Assembly (NCBI GenBank): GCA_037893245.1
Contig: JBAIAA010000099.1
Coordinates: 372,001 to 436,000 of the forward strand
DNA length: 64,000 nt
Source: Crossaster papposus
Taxonomy: Eukaryota; Echinodermata; Asteroidea; Velatida; Solasteridae
Reading direction: 5' to 3'
Shown: positions 21,301-36,300 of the stretch, piece after piece
Layout of the letters: every line of letters starts with the position of its first letter
Numbering within the stretch: position 1 is the stretch's first letter
The notes under the pieces: model-generated
Told to the model about the DNA's origin: nothing
Databases searched by the model: none
The model's input: the letters and a program-made list of their open reading frames with translations, nothing else
Position numbers and translations under genes: made by a program

Positions 21301-24300
21301 TAATTTCACAAGGAATTCAGAGTCATTAATATCTTTATAATAAGTATAGGCACTTGGGGAGACAATCCCATAGAGATGTACACAAACTTAAAACAGTCCC
21401 AACTTGTTTACCCTAACCCTTTTCTCTAAGATCTTTGAGATTTATGCTATTTAGACCAAAATCTGTCGTTCTAGGACGAAAATAACTCCCAAATATCGTT
21501 TTTTAGGGTAGCTAGACACTTAGGGAGACAATGAAATGTCTCTCTAAGTGCCACTGTCTCATTACCTAAAAACTTACGCTAATTTGTCTGCCCAAGTGCC
21601 TATTTGGAAGAATTATTATAAGTATTATAATTATATAATTAAACTCTCCACTTTAACTTATTCAAAATATAAAATAAAAAGAAATCCATTCATATTTGAT
21701 GCAATATATTTTACATATTTCACGATTCTAGTGAAAAAAGAAAGAAGAACAAAGCAATGCATGGTCAATGCCATTTTTAAAATCAGGAGCGAATAACTTA
21801 ATAGATAAAAAAAGTGTCTCAAAAATAAAATAATAAAGAGACTATTGTGAACGCAGAAACATCTAAGTTTAAATGACAACTCGCTGCAAAATCTCACCTT
21901 CACAAAATTGTCCAGAATACTCATTCGGGCAAAAACACTCGCAAAATTCGTCATCGATTTTACCTCCATTAGAGCACATAGAGGCACTCAGTGAACACTC
22001 TAATATAAACAAAGACAAACATGGAAATCCAGATCCAGATGTGAGTTCATGGGCAATGCTTGTGACGTGTATATACGTCCTCCGGACGAAATGGTTAAAG
22101 AACTATAAAGAATTATAAAGAACGGCTTTCTCAACCAACTCGCCAATAGCATAGTTGGTAGAGAGGAGAGCTATGGATCGAAAGGTCTGTGGTTCGAATC
22201 CGACAATCGTTAACATTTGTCTTTTTCTTCGACAAATTTTCTGATGGGCTATTTTAACCATAGAACAAAGTTGAAGACAAAAACGGGTTTATAGGTACAT
22301 AAGTTTTCCGGGAAAATACAACAAGAACCGCTACACTGAGTAGTTTTTAGTGACTTCCGCCAAAATGCACCCCAACGTTAGTACAGCTCCTCATTCGGCA
22401 AATGTCCCCCAACCGCAAAACGCTATATCTCTAAACGTTAACAAATCATTCAAAGTGATCCAGACTACTGATCTAGTATATCTGAAATCAGATCAATTTG
22501 AAAATTCAATGGAATCATCCTTTACCCATAAGCTATCTACCCACCCAGATTCGTTAAAATCACTCAAGTAGTATTTCCGTAATACTGCTAACAAACAGAC
22601 AGACACACAAACAAATAGACAAAACACTTTGGCAAAAACATAACCTTCATGCCGGAGGGAAAAAAAAGTTAGAGACTTATATAATTTGGTTCACAAAAAT
22701 CACATTTTACAAAGCATTAACATTCCAGGATTCAAATCAAGATACAATTAATGACTAGTTGAAGATAATATACACCATTTGATTTTGCTGTAATTTTTTC
22801 AAAATGGATGGATCTTGCAATCCCAGAATCAACGTGGCTAAATCTGCATATGACCATGTACTGTTGAAAACAGAACCGTGTTATTACATGTAAAAGGTTT
22901 TCTTTCGCACAAAAATGGCATGTCTAACCGTTTAACGCTATTTTTCCCAATCATTCACTGAAATTGAAACTTCCAACTGTAACATACGCATCCATGCTGG
23001 ATATGACCAAAACAGAAACGACTTGCATTTATGCCGTATATGTTGTAATCAATATCAAGGCTTCATTTGCTGTAATTCGCTGTAAATCACGAACAAAGTG
23101 TTCAAATTGTTTTCATACCTGAACAGTCAATTCCAGTCCAGCTCTGGGCACATGCACACTGACAAGTAGAACGGGAGAGCGTTCCACCATTCATGCAACC
23201 CATCAAGCTGCATTCTGCAATACAAACATTTTTTTTTCTTTTTTACTGTTAATTATGTTCCCTTCCACAATATATTTTTTGTTTAAATAATGAATATTAT
23301 ATAAGTGCAATGGTAAGAATTACTTCATGAGGTAATATTCAATGAGGCAAAGCCGAGTAGAATTGAACATACCATCTGTCACCGAATGAAATTATTCTAT
23401 CCATTGCATGAACGTGAAACGTTCATTGTTTGCTTTATACAACACCTGCTTTATTTACCGATTAATAGATTAATAGAACTGCAATTGTTTGCAGTGCGGC
23501 CGCACTACGCATTGATCACCAGTCCACCAATCAGATGAAGGGGATTCAATTTGGTGTTGTATAATATAGAAATAATGAATAATTATGAGTGCAATGGTAA
23601 GAATTATAGATAGATGTTGATAGATAGAGGTGACAGATAGGTGTTGAATAACATCAGCCACTTCATGCAATTGTTCTTTCTATTCCACGAATATGAAATA
23701 TTTATTATTTACACAGCACCGTGCCGACAATGTGACCATCATGCAACATAACTTCTATTTTCTGTGGAACGGAACTATACTATTTTTACAGTGTGGTCGC
23801 GATTAATATCAGGTTTTGTATAAACATCAATACACCCAGGTTTAGGTCAACTAGCAGTATTTCGTCATTTTCACAACGGCACTTTTTCTCCCAGTAATAA
23901 TTTCTTTCTTTTTCAGTCTTTTGGAGCGTAGTATGCAGGGGTAACGTCTAATGATTATCACATGACACGACAGGCACTATACATCTACACAAAGATAATT
24001 TAGAATGAAAAAGAGGGTGGCCTTACAGACTTTTTCTCAGCAAAGTGGGTCACGTGAGATGTGATCCAGTACACCCGTGTTATAATAAACACAATGGTTG
24101 AATTTGTGGCTGCTAATTGAGTACTTTAGGAATACCAGCTTAACTACCAGATATTAAGATGTTTTGGTATGGATAACACAAACACTGGACAGTAAATACT
24201 TTGCTAAACACTTTGCTAAACAAATTAAAGACTTTAGAAAATCAGAATCTTGTATGAATTAAGCTTTTAAGACAAAACCATTCAGAAATACTCGACTGAG

Positions 24301-27300
24301 TACTTTTCGAGTACTTCTGTCTTTAACATTAACTGTTGTCTACTTTCAATTGTTTGCAACGAACAGCTCAATTTATGGTAGTAAACAAAGTATTCAGAAA
24401 GTACTCGACTACAACTCTGCAGCCAATTCTCTGTTTAACGAGTTCGCGCCGGATGACGTAAATAAACGCAATGTTTTCCCCAAATTCAAAATGTATGACG
24501 CATAAACATGCCAAGTTCAAAAATGTCTGTCAGCAGCGAGCAAGGCCAGAAATGCGTGGGTGTGCTTGCCGGCACTATTTGGCCTGAACCCGCTTTGGAT
24601 CGAGTTTAGTTAAAAATAATCCCGCCCCTCGGCTTGGTGATGTTAAAATAATCCCGGCGCGAACTGGTTAACTGTACACACAATTTGGGAGCCAAAGAGG
24701 TAAATCGTTTAGCTAAAGAATGTTTGATACCAGTATATGGCAATAGTACTGTGTGTGTCCATGGCCTATGATTGGACCTGTACTCACCAGTGCAAGTAAC
24801 TCCTATCCAGTGTCCATTGCATTCACACTGACATGTTCCCCTATTCAAAGTAGCGCCATTTTCACAGGAATTAAGTGAACAGTCTGAAAGAAAAAACAAC
24901 CCACATCTGCTGAATGAAAGGTATCTATCGTACATGAGTCGAACACCGTAACCACTAGGCCATGGCATTCTACAATTATAGATAATTATGGAGAAACCTA
25001 AATGTAAATAATCTTATACTTGTGACTAGCGCTGGACGAAATCGCATACATTTTAATACATTTTTAAAAATCGTCATATCGCCGATATCATTTTCGAAAT
25101 CGGCGATTTTTTCGTGACTCGCATTTTCTTTAAATGCGATACTTGTGTTTTAAAGCAGGGAGCCGGCAGTCATTGTGCCCAATGCGCCTTTGGCCTTGAT
25201 GAATGATAGCCGGCCATGCGTGGTGTGGCATGGCATTTACCAACACAACGCGCGCATGGTCTTGAGCTGACTGCGTGTGGCCTGATGACCTGGCATGTCT
25301 TAATGTAACTAATACTCGCAAACACGTGCGAGACTGAGTGCCACATCATGACAAAGAGACCAGGTTTAATAGAAGACCAGGATTCATACAACACCGGCCC
25401 CTGCAGTAACATGAATTGTGTCTTGGAATGTGGGTATTTTGCTTCATTATCGGTTTGCGCACGTAGGAAAGAAAAATGAAAAAAGACAAAGTGTTTGACG
25501 GACGATCATGGCGGTATTTACAGAAAGCTTTGGCAGGGTTCGAAAGCTGTTTGAGCGTACCTAATTTGGGGAATTTTTTTGTCATGCCTTAATTTGTTGC
25601 CAATTTTATCGCCATATCGTGGAAGGGGAGGGGGAGGGGGGGAGTACGTACGCTGCAACGTGTTTGATGGACGATCAAGGCGGTACTTACAGAAAGCTTT
25701 GAGGGTGTTCGAAAGCTGTTTGAGCATACCTTTGGTGACATTTTTTTCATGCCTTAATTTTTTGCCAATTTTATCGCCATATCGACGATATCGTGAAGGA
25801 AAAAATTGACTACGAAAAAAAATTAATATCGCCAGCCCTACTTGTGACACAACTTTATATTTGGTAAGGGTTGAATTCCATTTTCATGTTAAATTTTCTT
25901 ATTTATGGGGATTACCTAAAATTGATCACTGACATCCTTTCAATAGTTAATATGTGACCTGTACTGTGGTCACAAAACAAGCTGAAATCAGACTTTTTAA
26001 AAGAATTTAAATATTAAAATTTCAGGATTCTGGACAACAAGATCTTTCCAATAGTATATAACAGTACATTAAAGGGGTATTAAGTTCAGTTAAGAAAATA
26101 TGGAACATCAACTCACCTGAAGTGCCATGGTCAAACTTATTCTTGAGAAAATGGCATTTACAAATATGTAATGTGTTATGTCAAAGTAAGGCACTTTTGG
26201 GCAAGATGACAATTTTTAATTATTGCAATAGTATTAGATCTTTCAAACTTTAAGCGTTTTCAAACCCTGTTTTTGGTGTTTTTTAAAAGCTCATTTTGTG
26301 GAGACAGGTCATGTATAAAGACAACTGATCAACCCAACACGCCAAAACAATCTGTACAGCATGGTTCAAGAAATGTTAATCCTGCTTTATTTATTTGGTT
26401 TGTATACTTTAGTTTTCTTTTGCTCTGCTTGTCTGGATTTCTACTAAAATTATTTGCTCATCTGTGGCTAATTTAATGTTCAAAGCTGCCAAGCACACAA
26501 CAAATGCTTAGCATGAAAATTCATCTTCGGCAAAAGCAGGGTTACAAAACAAAATGTCCAGGTGATGTAAACCTGATTTTTGCTTAGCATGAAAAGCACT
26601 TGGTGTTCTGGCTGGTATAAACCTGTTCTTTCTGAGCAAGACTTTTTGTGCTAAGCAAATTTTGGGGGGCTTAGAAGCTTTGTGAAATTGGCCCCACGCC
26701 AGTTTGACTTGTGGCAAAATCAACACATTTTTCTGGCAAAGCTGACCCTCTGTCTACAATAATGAGAATAACACTCACCAGAACAGGTCGTTCCGCTCCA
26801 GCTACCTGCACATGAACACTGACATGTCTCACTATTCAGGTTCCCGTTTGCACAGTTCAACTGACACTCTGTGAACAAAGTTCATATTCATTACTTTCAT
26901 ACCAGCTTGCACTCAAATGTTTCTTGCCTTTTTATTTAATTTTTTTAGTATACCATTTGTCAATTATTGTGTTTTTTATTATTTAAGGCAGCAAAAGTTC
27001 TCAAAATGTAAAGAATGGTGCTTGACAACTAACACAACAAAGTTTTAGCTGTATATTCTTAGAAAATAGTATCCTGAGATTTAGATTTTGAACCAACTAC
27101 TCATGTAAAATTCCTAAAATGCATCTCAAAGACGAATTTTTTGACCTTTTTGTTATTTTCTTCGGAATGACAGCATGCCAGAAGAAATAATTTCACGGCA
27201 AGTTTAGAGTCAATAATATCTTGATATCAAGAAAACTTTTGAACAATCATATGGCTGGTAATTTTTTGGATAGTTGCAAAAAGGTATACTTTCCTTTTAA

Positions 27301-30300
27301 AAGTCCCTGGGATTGACCCTAATGTTCTTGCCATTCATTTGGGGTACAGTACACTGATCTGAAATTCGGTACCCTCTGGAGACCTGAACACAATGTGTAT
27401 AATGGAGACAAAAGGTCTCCGGAGGGTAAATTTCTATAGATGAATAGGTCTCCACGGGGAATTTCACGAATTAGATTTTTGGAGTGTGCCTCAAATTACT
27501 CAAAAACTAGGTTTAGGATGTGGGTTAGGGTTAGTGTTTGGGTTAGGGTATAATATAGGGTATTGGGTCGAAATTTCAACCCAGGAAATTAATTGTGGTT
27601 GAAATAGGAGCATTCTGAAAAAGGTGCCCGACTTTTTAACCACTTTGTACACGAGAACAAAGAGATGTCCCCACTGGGATACAAATTTGAGAGTGTATGT
27701 ACTACAGTATACGACACAATTCTCATTGGCCAGTAGTAAGAGTACTGCATACTACAGTTCACTTTGAAAGTAGTAACTTGAAGTATTAAGTATTAAGGTT
27801 AAATGCCTCAATGACTTATAAATATGGTATAGCACAGGATCATTTAGTGTTTAAGTCTATGTTGGACTTTTCTAGAGAAACAAGTATAGCCGTGAAAACT
27901 CCAGTGCAAAGCAGCAAACAGTACCTTAATTCACAGCCAACTACCACTGGTTGCACTTTACAACTCGTTTGAACTTCCATATTTGTTCAGATTTAGGCCA
28001 CATCTGAAACTACTGTCTAGGGCTATTGCCTATCCGGTGTACTGTGTGCCTATTACAACTACGTGGAAAAATGCTGACAATAGCCATAGCTCTGGAAGCC
28101 CATTTGTATTTGTATTCGTTGGGTGCAATCAGTGGATCTGCACTGTCACTCAGTCATGTATTCAAATGCGTTTGTGCATCCCTAGGACAGGACAATTCGC
28201 CAAAAGTGCAGCACAATCGACTGATTGCGCAGATCGTGTCAAACATTTTTCTGTCCACTCAAAATCTTACACCGACAAAGATCCCACATTCACAAACTTA
28301 TATCTCCGTGGAGACATCTGCTCCTTTTTCAACCACGGTTTAATTTGGACCAAATATACCTTATACTATACCCTAACCAAAAACCTAACCCTAACCCAAA
28401 CACTAACCTTAGTTTTTGAGTAAAATCCATGAATTTATTTTGTGAAAACCTATTGGAGACCTATTCATAGAAATATACCCAGTGGGGACCTTTTGACTCC
28501 CATTGTCCCTATTGTGTTAAGGTCTCCACAGGGTACCGATTTTAGAAACAACGTGTTCAATGTTGCAAGATCACTGTGTCTACGTCATCAAGGTGTACGA
28601 CTTCATGAACAAATGTAACTAAATGAAGATGATGGACTACTATTCAAAATGGCAACCACACAAAACAGATAGACAACAATAAGACGTTTTTGAAAAAGGG
28701 AACAACACTTACCAGAGCAAGTTGTTCCCATCCAGCTGCCTGTGCATGTACAATCACAGGTCTGATTATTAAGCTGACCATTCACACAGGCTAACTGACA
28801 ATCTGTAAAACAAAACAGATTTGAGCACTTTGAAGATCCCACCAATGTCAGTCAACATTTTGATTCACCCAGGAAATCTCAAATACTGGATGTGCGTCAA
28901 CATGATTGTTAATGATAAAAAGAAAAAGAAATTCAGAGAATTTAAAAGACGAGGAACTTTCTGAATATAACCTGTCAACCAGTTCATGCCAAAATTATTT
29001 GGACGTTGACATGGCCCAGGCACGGGTAATTACTTTTATGGCCCTCAATCCAAAACGGGTTTAGGACAGCACGTGTAGGTAGCACACTCTGATATTTCAG
29101 GCCTGGTCGCTGCGAGCCGGTCGCTGACAAATATTTGTGGTCTTGCTCATGACGTGTTTATCCGTCATCTGTTTTGATTCCCAGGAAAAACTTTGCATGT
29201 ATACATATACATGGCATCAACGTGAACTGATTAAGAGGCAACAAAGTTGGCTTGGAGTCAACACCAATTTGCACTTTTGTTTCTGTAGGCATCTTATAAT
29301 GTAACAATTATTCAATTCTCCTGACAAAGATGAAAATTTGGCCAAGTAATTATTTGAGGCTTTATTATCATTATAATTGCAATGGCTAGAGCAGTGGGAT
29401 TGTGAAAATTAACTCCTTTTGTAAAAAAAGAAATGATAAATTTGGACTGGTTGACAGTTTTTAACCAGTTTTTGTTTTTTAAGCAAAATTTTCCAGAGAT
29501 TCATAACGGATCACGCAATGTTGGATGACAGCAGCGAGCAAGGCCGGAAATGCGTGGGTGTGGTTCCCGGTACCATCGGCTTGAATCCGCCTCGCATTGA
29601 GTTTCGTTAAAAATAATCCCGCGCCTAGGCTCGGAAATGTTAAAATAATCCCGGCGCGAACTGGTTAAAAGAGCATGCATTCTGGATAGGATTACTTTTG
29701 CCAAAATGAGAACTGTGAAGGGGGTTTTTACTCGAAAGTCCCCTCTCTGAGAGAAAGCGCGAGAGCTTGGCATATCCAAAGATAATGCACTATGGTTTTG
29801 AAATTCCATGTATGCATTGTGTAGTGCAACTGAATACATACATAGAGAGAAAAGATTTCCAACTCAACAGACCAACGTAACACATGGTAAAAATCCTTAT
29901 AATTACCAGTACAGTCACTCCCCATCCAGTTCTGGACACATGTACACAAGCAATTTACCGGATCTTGCACTCCGTTATTGAAACAGGGAGAAGAGCAAGC
30001 TGTCACGCACAATAAAACATAAGTGTATACAAGTTAATTCCATAAATGTGATGCAATCAAACAAAATGAGTCTCAAGTCGACCTCGATCACTTCCGAGTT
30101 TCTTGTATTTTTATTTACAGTTTTAATTTGGTTAAAAACCCATTTTGATACGACTTTCGATTCAAAAGTTACAATATGTTGAGTAACGACATATTGAAGA
30201 GAAGAAAAGAGAGAAAATCAAGTTTAGTATTCAATTGAGTCGTTGAAAAGCACACTTTTGATACACGGCAGAACAAATTCCTTTTATAGCTATAGTAACT

Positions 30301-33300
30301 TTGGTGCAAGGTACGGCAATGAAACTTGCCATCTTAATATAACATTACATAAAGAAAAACACTGCATCAAATAACTTGGCAATTTTGGGCGATGATCGAA
30401 CTCAGGGTTGAAAATTCAAAAGGGAACACCCTTTTGAATTTGGGATTTGTTGTCTACTGTGTGAAAGATGAATAATTTCCAGTTTACTTTTGGCAAAAAA
30501 AACCCCAATATTAAAATGTCCACCCCAGCACATATTCTGGCTTGATATCTCATAATCAGATATCATAACTAGAATTCTTGACTTCCGACTTTATTTGGTT
30601 GATCGCAAATTGCTTTGCTTATGGGGAGGGTGGGGACAACAGACATTTTATTTCAAAAATGGTTTCCTTGCCTCCCAGTTTTCCCCCAACATTTTATCTG
30701 CAAATTAGATTCATAAAAAGTTAAAGATAGAGTGTGAATCATTGGTTCTGTGGACTCATTTTGGGTCATTGAAAGCATTATAAACATTGGTACTTTGGTA
30801 GACAAAACATGCCACATATGCATTTATACAGCTGTCGATTGTGTTTAGCCACCCTCTTTGTACAATTCTGACGTTGTTGCTCTAGTGGCTGAGTCTGGTG
30901 TCACCACTGAAAAATGCCATGTGGGTGGAGATTACACCTAAATTCATAAAACTACCAACATTAACAATGTTGAAAACCTGGTAATTGCAAACGGGATAAC
31001 TCAGAAAGGATACGGCTCAAAAAATGAGTTTACAAAAAGAAATTTCATGTTTTTTGTTTAAAAGGGGGTTCACTTTCAAAAGTTCTGATGTACATATGTA
31101 CCTACCTGTACATTGACAAGCACTACTGAACAGTTGCTGTCCTTCTGGACAGGTTAAGCCACACTCTAAAATAAAAATGTCAAAATTAATGTCAATAATA
31201 TGTGGTGAATATATTATTGCTTTGTTTTCTGAAATAAACAAATATAGTTACTTTCAGAGACTGTATGTTAACAACCGTTCATTAAGTCTTTGTCACCACA
31301 GGAGACAAATGGTTAATGGTGAATATCTTGTTTTGATTATGTTCGGCAAATTCTTCAATTTTATTTGAATATATAGAAATACTTGCACTGGGTCCAATTT
31401 CATTTGCAACAGATTCCAACGACAAGAATGTCTGCATACAGAACCTCTACATTCCACTATGTGAACAAACGTTAACATTGGCAAACCTTTGCAAAAATTA
31501 TTAGCGAACTTTGGCAACATTTGTGTTGTTCATGTGAGTGGAAAGCTCACGCACACAAGATTTCACGCGTGTACACCCGCACGCTGACGTCAGGGACAGT
31601 ATTTTGTGACACATGCAGAGACCCAGCTCTATACTGTCTTAAGGTAAGCGCAACAGTTGCTGCTGCAACTAGCACAGCTTTCCTGCTAAACAGTCTTTGT
31701 ACCTCCATGAATAGACCAGTTTCCTAATAAATCCAAATTCATGCACGCATGCGCATAAATAGGCCGGGAGGCAAGAAGCAAAATCGGCCAATTGAAAATG
31801 TACAGGGGTCCAAAAAGTTTGGTTATTTTATCTCAATTTCTCCAGGATTTGTCTCATTTGTTGTTGGAAACGAGTATTACTTTCTGGTCTAATTAGGTAT
31901 TTTAGGGTACAAAATAAAACTTTAACAAATAATTTTGTCCTGTGCACACGAGGTCGAGAGAAATCAGCAAAGCTCTTTTCCCCGGGCCCCACGAGTCAAA
32001 TAAAATACTTTGACTATTTTGGGGTACCATCCACGACATTGCGAGCAGATTCGCAGCCTCAGAATCACGACGCAAATCAAAGCTTGTGCTGGCAATTACA
32101 CTGAGATTCACGTCGCGCTTCAAGGCTCGCAATTCTGGCCGTTATGTGGTGGATGTTACCCTGAAACAGTATTTTATTTGACTCGTGGAGAAAAGAGCCC
32201 TGCTGATTTCCCTCGACCTCGTGCACACGGGACGAAATCATTTTGTTAATTTTTATTGTTGTACCCCCCCCCCCATGATGATTTTTGGGACTTTTCACGA
32301 GAACAAATGGGATGAATCCTGAACAAATGGTGAAAAAAATGACAAAACTTGTTGGACCATGTACCAATTTCGCTTCTTGCCTCTCGGCCTATTAATGCGC
32401 ATGCATGCATTAATTTAAATTTATTAGGAAACTATAAGATAAGTTGTTTGCAGTAGCACCATGTGGTAATTCTCTTTTGTGAGTTGTGTGTGGGTCTGAA
32501 AAGAACTGGAGGGAACTCAATGTTAAGACAGTTACTCTGCGAACCTACAAATCTCATCTATCTACATACAATTTGGAAACAAAGTGCTTGTCCAAACACA
32601 GTGACATAAAAGAAGTTGTAATCAATGTAATTACCAGTACAGGTCGTTCCTATCCAATTGCTTGCACACATGCACTGACATGTTTCCTGGTTCAGATTAC
32701 CATCATTCATGCAGTCCAGAGTGCAATCTAGTGTCAAGAACACAACATTTAACCCATTAACACCTGTACTACATTGTATTTAATTGTAAACAATTAAGCC
32801 ATACAGTGGTGGGGATTTGTGAGTGCCCAGGTGGGGGCAGTACATTGCTTAAAATGTTTTTTTTTAAAGCTAACCTTCACAGCTCAATCCACTCCAATTG
32901 TCAGTGCATGAACATGTGCATGTTGGAAGATCAAGGGTTCCGCCATTGGCACACACAAGCGTACAAGCTGAAATGAAAGCACATGTTCAAGCGCTCATTT
33001 GATATTCCTGTCTAAAGAAAAATTCTCCAGAACTGTTTAGTTAATAGTGCAGTTTGTTTGTACGCGGTCACACAACCGTGAACAGGTGCACAACATGTAG
33101 TCTGGTTCCCTGACCTCATGATGCCCTAAATTCTATTAACCAGTTCACGCAGGGATTATTTTAAATATACTGGAACTTTAGCGTGTATACACTTCTTCTG
33201 ACGAGAACTGGCTAATTGCCCTGTTTTTCGCCCGAGGTTGGGTCAGAAACCAGACTACAAGAACAGTATTATTTTCTAGTTTTTCTACTTAGCATATATA

Positions 33301-36300
33301 TGAACAAAAACATTATACAGTTCACTACTATTTTAACATACCAGTCCCAAATCCATCCATTCCTAAAAATCACAGCAAAGCAACTGTTAGACATACTTTT
33401 AACCCCATTGACAAATTGAAGTTTTCAATAATATTAAAAACCCAAAACAAAACGATGTAAAACATGATTCTTTCTCCAAGAATAACATTCAATGTTTTTA
33501 CCTATATCACAGTTGACTCCCATGAATCCATCAGCACAGCTGCAGGTGTATCCTCGGGAATTGGTAAGATCGTTGATACAAGTTGCTCCGGCTGCACATT
33601 TATTGCCCATTTGGCAAGGTGCTGAGGAGCATTAAAAAAAGAAGAAGATCCAATAGTAGAGTCTTATGTTGCGTTCTAATCACGTCATGTTTTCCGTGTT
33701 CACAAGTTCCTTAGCATAGTCGTTTTATAGTGTTCTTACTGCCTGGTAACTAGAATTCACTGGTGAACTGGAGGCGGAATTTTCTTCTTGAGTTGACAAA
33801 CGAATGGAGTATGCACGCGTGTGGTTCACATACTAGTTTGTCCGGTAACATCCTTCAACACACACACACAACTGTGCACGTGCGTTCAAATAGTGGACGT
33901 AGAACAACAGAGGACAATAGGACAAAAAGTACAAACAATAGAGGAACAATAGGAGTTCCATGATGGAAGGTGTTTATACACATTCACGTGTTGGTGAGTA
34001 GCATTGTTTCCAAATTCGGTACCCTTTTTGAGACCTGAACACAATGGGAACAATGGGAATAAAAAGGTCTCCACTGGGTATGTTTCTATAGATGAATAGG
34101 TCTCCACAAGGTTTCCACGAAATAGATTTTTACTAAAAAAAAATAGCGTGTTTGGTTCAGGGTATAATATAAGGTATATTTGGTCCAAATTTCAACCCCG
34201 AAAATTAACCATGGTTGAAATTGTAGCATTTTGAAGATAATTCAAAAATGTTGTACACGAAAACAAAAAGATGTCTCCACAGGAATACAAATTTGCAGAT
34301 TAACCCAATCGTAAAATGGAAGTACTTCACAGTACTGAACACGAGAAACATGACGTGATTAAAACACAGCATTATACAGTTCGTGTCTGCTCTGCTTTTG
34401 TTAATTTGTTTCTCAAAACTCCTGCCTAGGTCTCGGGCCACATAGTATAATTGTTTACCTATCGTTCCACACTGGGGGCCGCTGTATCCTTCAACACATG
34501 TACAGATGTAGCCAATGTCTGATGTGGAATCGACTTCACAATCACCGCTATTCATACAAGGGTTGACATCACATGGTTCTGAGGAAAAACAAAAACAGGT
34601 AAGACCACAAAACTAAAAGATGTGGCAAATTCCCAATCCCGTGTGAGCCATTCGTCTGTCGCAATCGTCTGTCCTGAGGAGACAAAATACCCCCCCTCCC
34701 TTCCCAACCAAAGTTAAGAAATCACACTCTTTTAAACAGTGGTGGAAGAAATTTGAGGGTTATGCTAATGTTTTTCAAACAGAATAACAATTATTTGATT
34801 TCACCGAAAGTTCTTATTCAGCTGGCAATCATGTAGACTTTAAATCAAGTCGGTAATTGGTCGTTAGTCGGCCAGCACTGCCGCAACTGACACTACATCC
34901 GACACTACATGTAGCGAGTTGTATAATGGGAACGTTCTGTGCTTGATCCCAAGTTACTGACTTGAACCATCTGTGATTTTCGTTGTGCACAAGACATGGG
35001 GCTTGCTACCGAATTTGGACCGACCACACTGATTGGCTAAGAAACAAGAACATATGAATATTTATTTAGGCATTTTGATTGGTTACGAATAAAGAGAATA
35101 TGAGTATTCATGTTACATGCTTTTATAGCATATGTGACCCGCTCCATCGTAATCAGGAATAAGTCGCTGGGGCTGTTTTACGCAATCGGTCGTTGAAGTA
35201 AACGCATGGGTGAAAATCGTGACCAAGTCGTTTTTCTGAACATTGTATTTTTAGGAAGTGTAGTTATCACAGATTATTGTCATTAATGTCTTGTATGTAA
35301 AAACAATCAATAAAGATGATTTTTTTTTATTTGTTATTGTAACAAATTTTCTTATAAAAATGTTTTAAATCCAACCACTACTTTTAACCAGTTCTCAGCG
35401 AGATTATTTTAACATCACCGAGCTGAGGCGCGATCTGGGGCAGGTTCAGGCCGATGGTACCAGGAAGCACACCCACATTTTTTCGGCCTTGCTAGCTGCT
35501 GACAGACATTTTCGTCCTTGCTCGTGACGTGTTTATGTGTCATCCATTTTTAATCTGGGGAAAACGTTGCGCGTATATACGTCCTCCGGCACGAACTGGT
35601 TAAAGAGAGGTTCACCTACCGACTTGGCAGTTTGGTCCACTGTAGCCAGGTGGGCAGCTGCAGGTGTAGCCTCCCATGGCCAAGTTGTCTTCAATACACT
35701 CTCCATTGTTCATGCAGGGTGTCACATCACACTCTGAAATCAGAAGAATATGGATTGGTATTAACTGTTAATGTCTTCTCTGGTCATTATTCCCGCTTTT
35801 GAGAATACAGATAAGTTTATATTTGATGTTTCAAATGCAACTTCTCAGCTTTTAACCGTGTATTGGTTGTGCCGTAAGTGTCTGGGGATTTACAACACAA
35901 AAGAATCAGTCTAACAAAACTACATGTGTATGCTGCCAGAGTTATCTTAAGCCGTGTCCACAATATAATTTGTTGAAAGGGTTTTACCGAGACGACAGTA
36001 AAATGAAATATGGTCAAATATGGCCACTATCCGCACACAGTAACATTTTATCGAAACCGTTTTCCTTAAGAATATTACAAGCATCAGCAATTTTAAAAAC
36101 TGGCTGAGACTTTTTTTCTTTTACAATTATTTTAATCCATTATTACTTTTATAAATTATAAAAATTACTCCAAAATTTTATTTATAATTTTTTATTTATT
36201 TTCAGGTTTTTAATTCCCAGTTTATATTGTTTTACATGATTTTATTGATCTCATGATCTCATTGACCTCATATTACATGATCTCATCTCATGTTTTAATA

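Noticed and set aside
21658..21987. 109-codon - strand open frame
   Set aside because: Overlaps the true EGF exon 21898-21999 in another frame and consists of AT-rich intron.
22133..22215. Functional tRNA gene
   Set aside because: Boxes A and B are present but no complete acceptor stem or T-tract terminator could be paired. The same reasoning applies to tRNA-like heads at 15033, 24906, 36540, 38300 and 49962.
27520..27560. Interstitial telomere repeat (GGTTAGGG words; also CCTAACCC at 28380)
   Set aside because: Only two or three irregular units, and they belong to a dispersed repeat present in inverted copies.
27983..28423. 146-codon + strand open frame
   Set aside because: Runs into the dispersed 'TTCGGTACCCT' repeat, has no splice or domain support, and three overlapping frames are open there.
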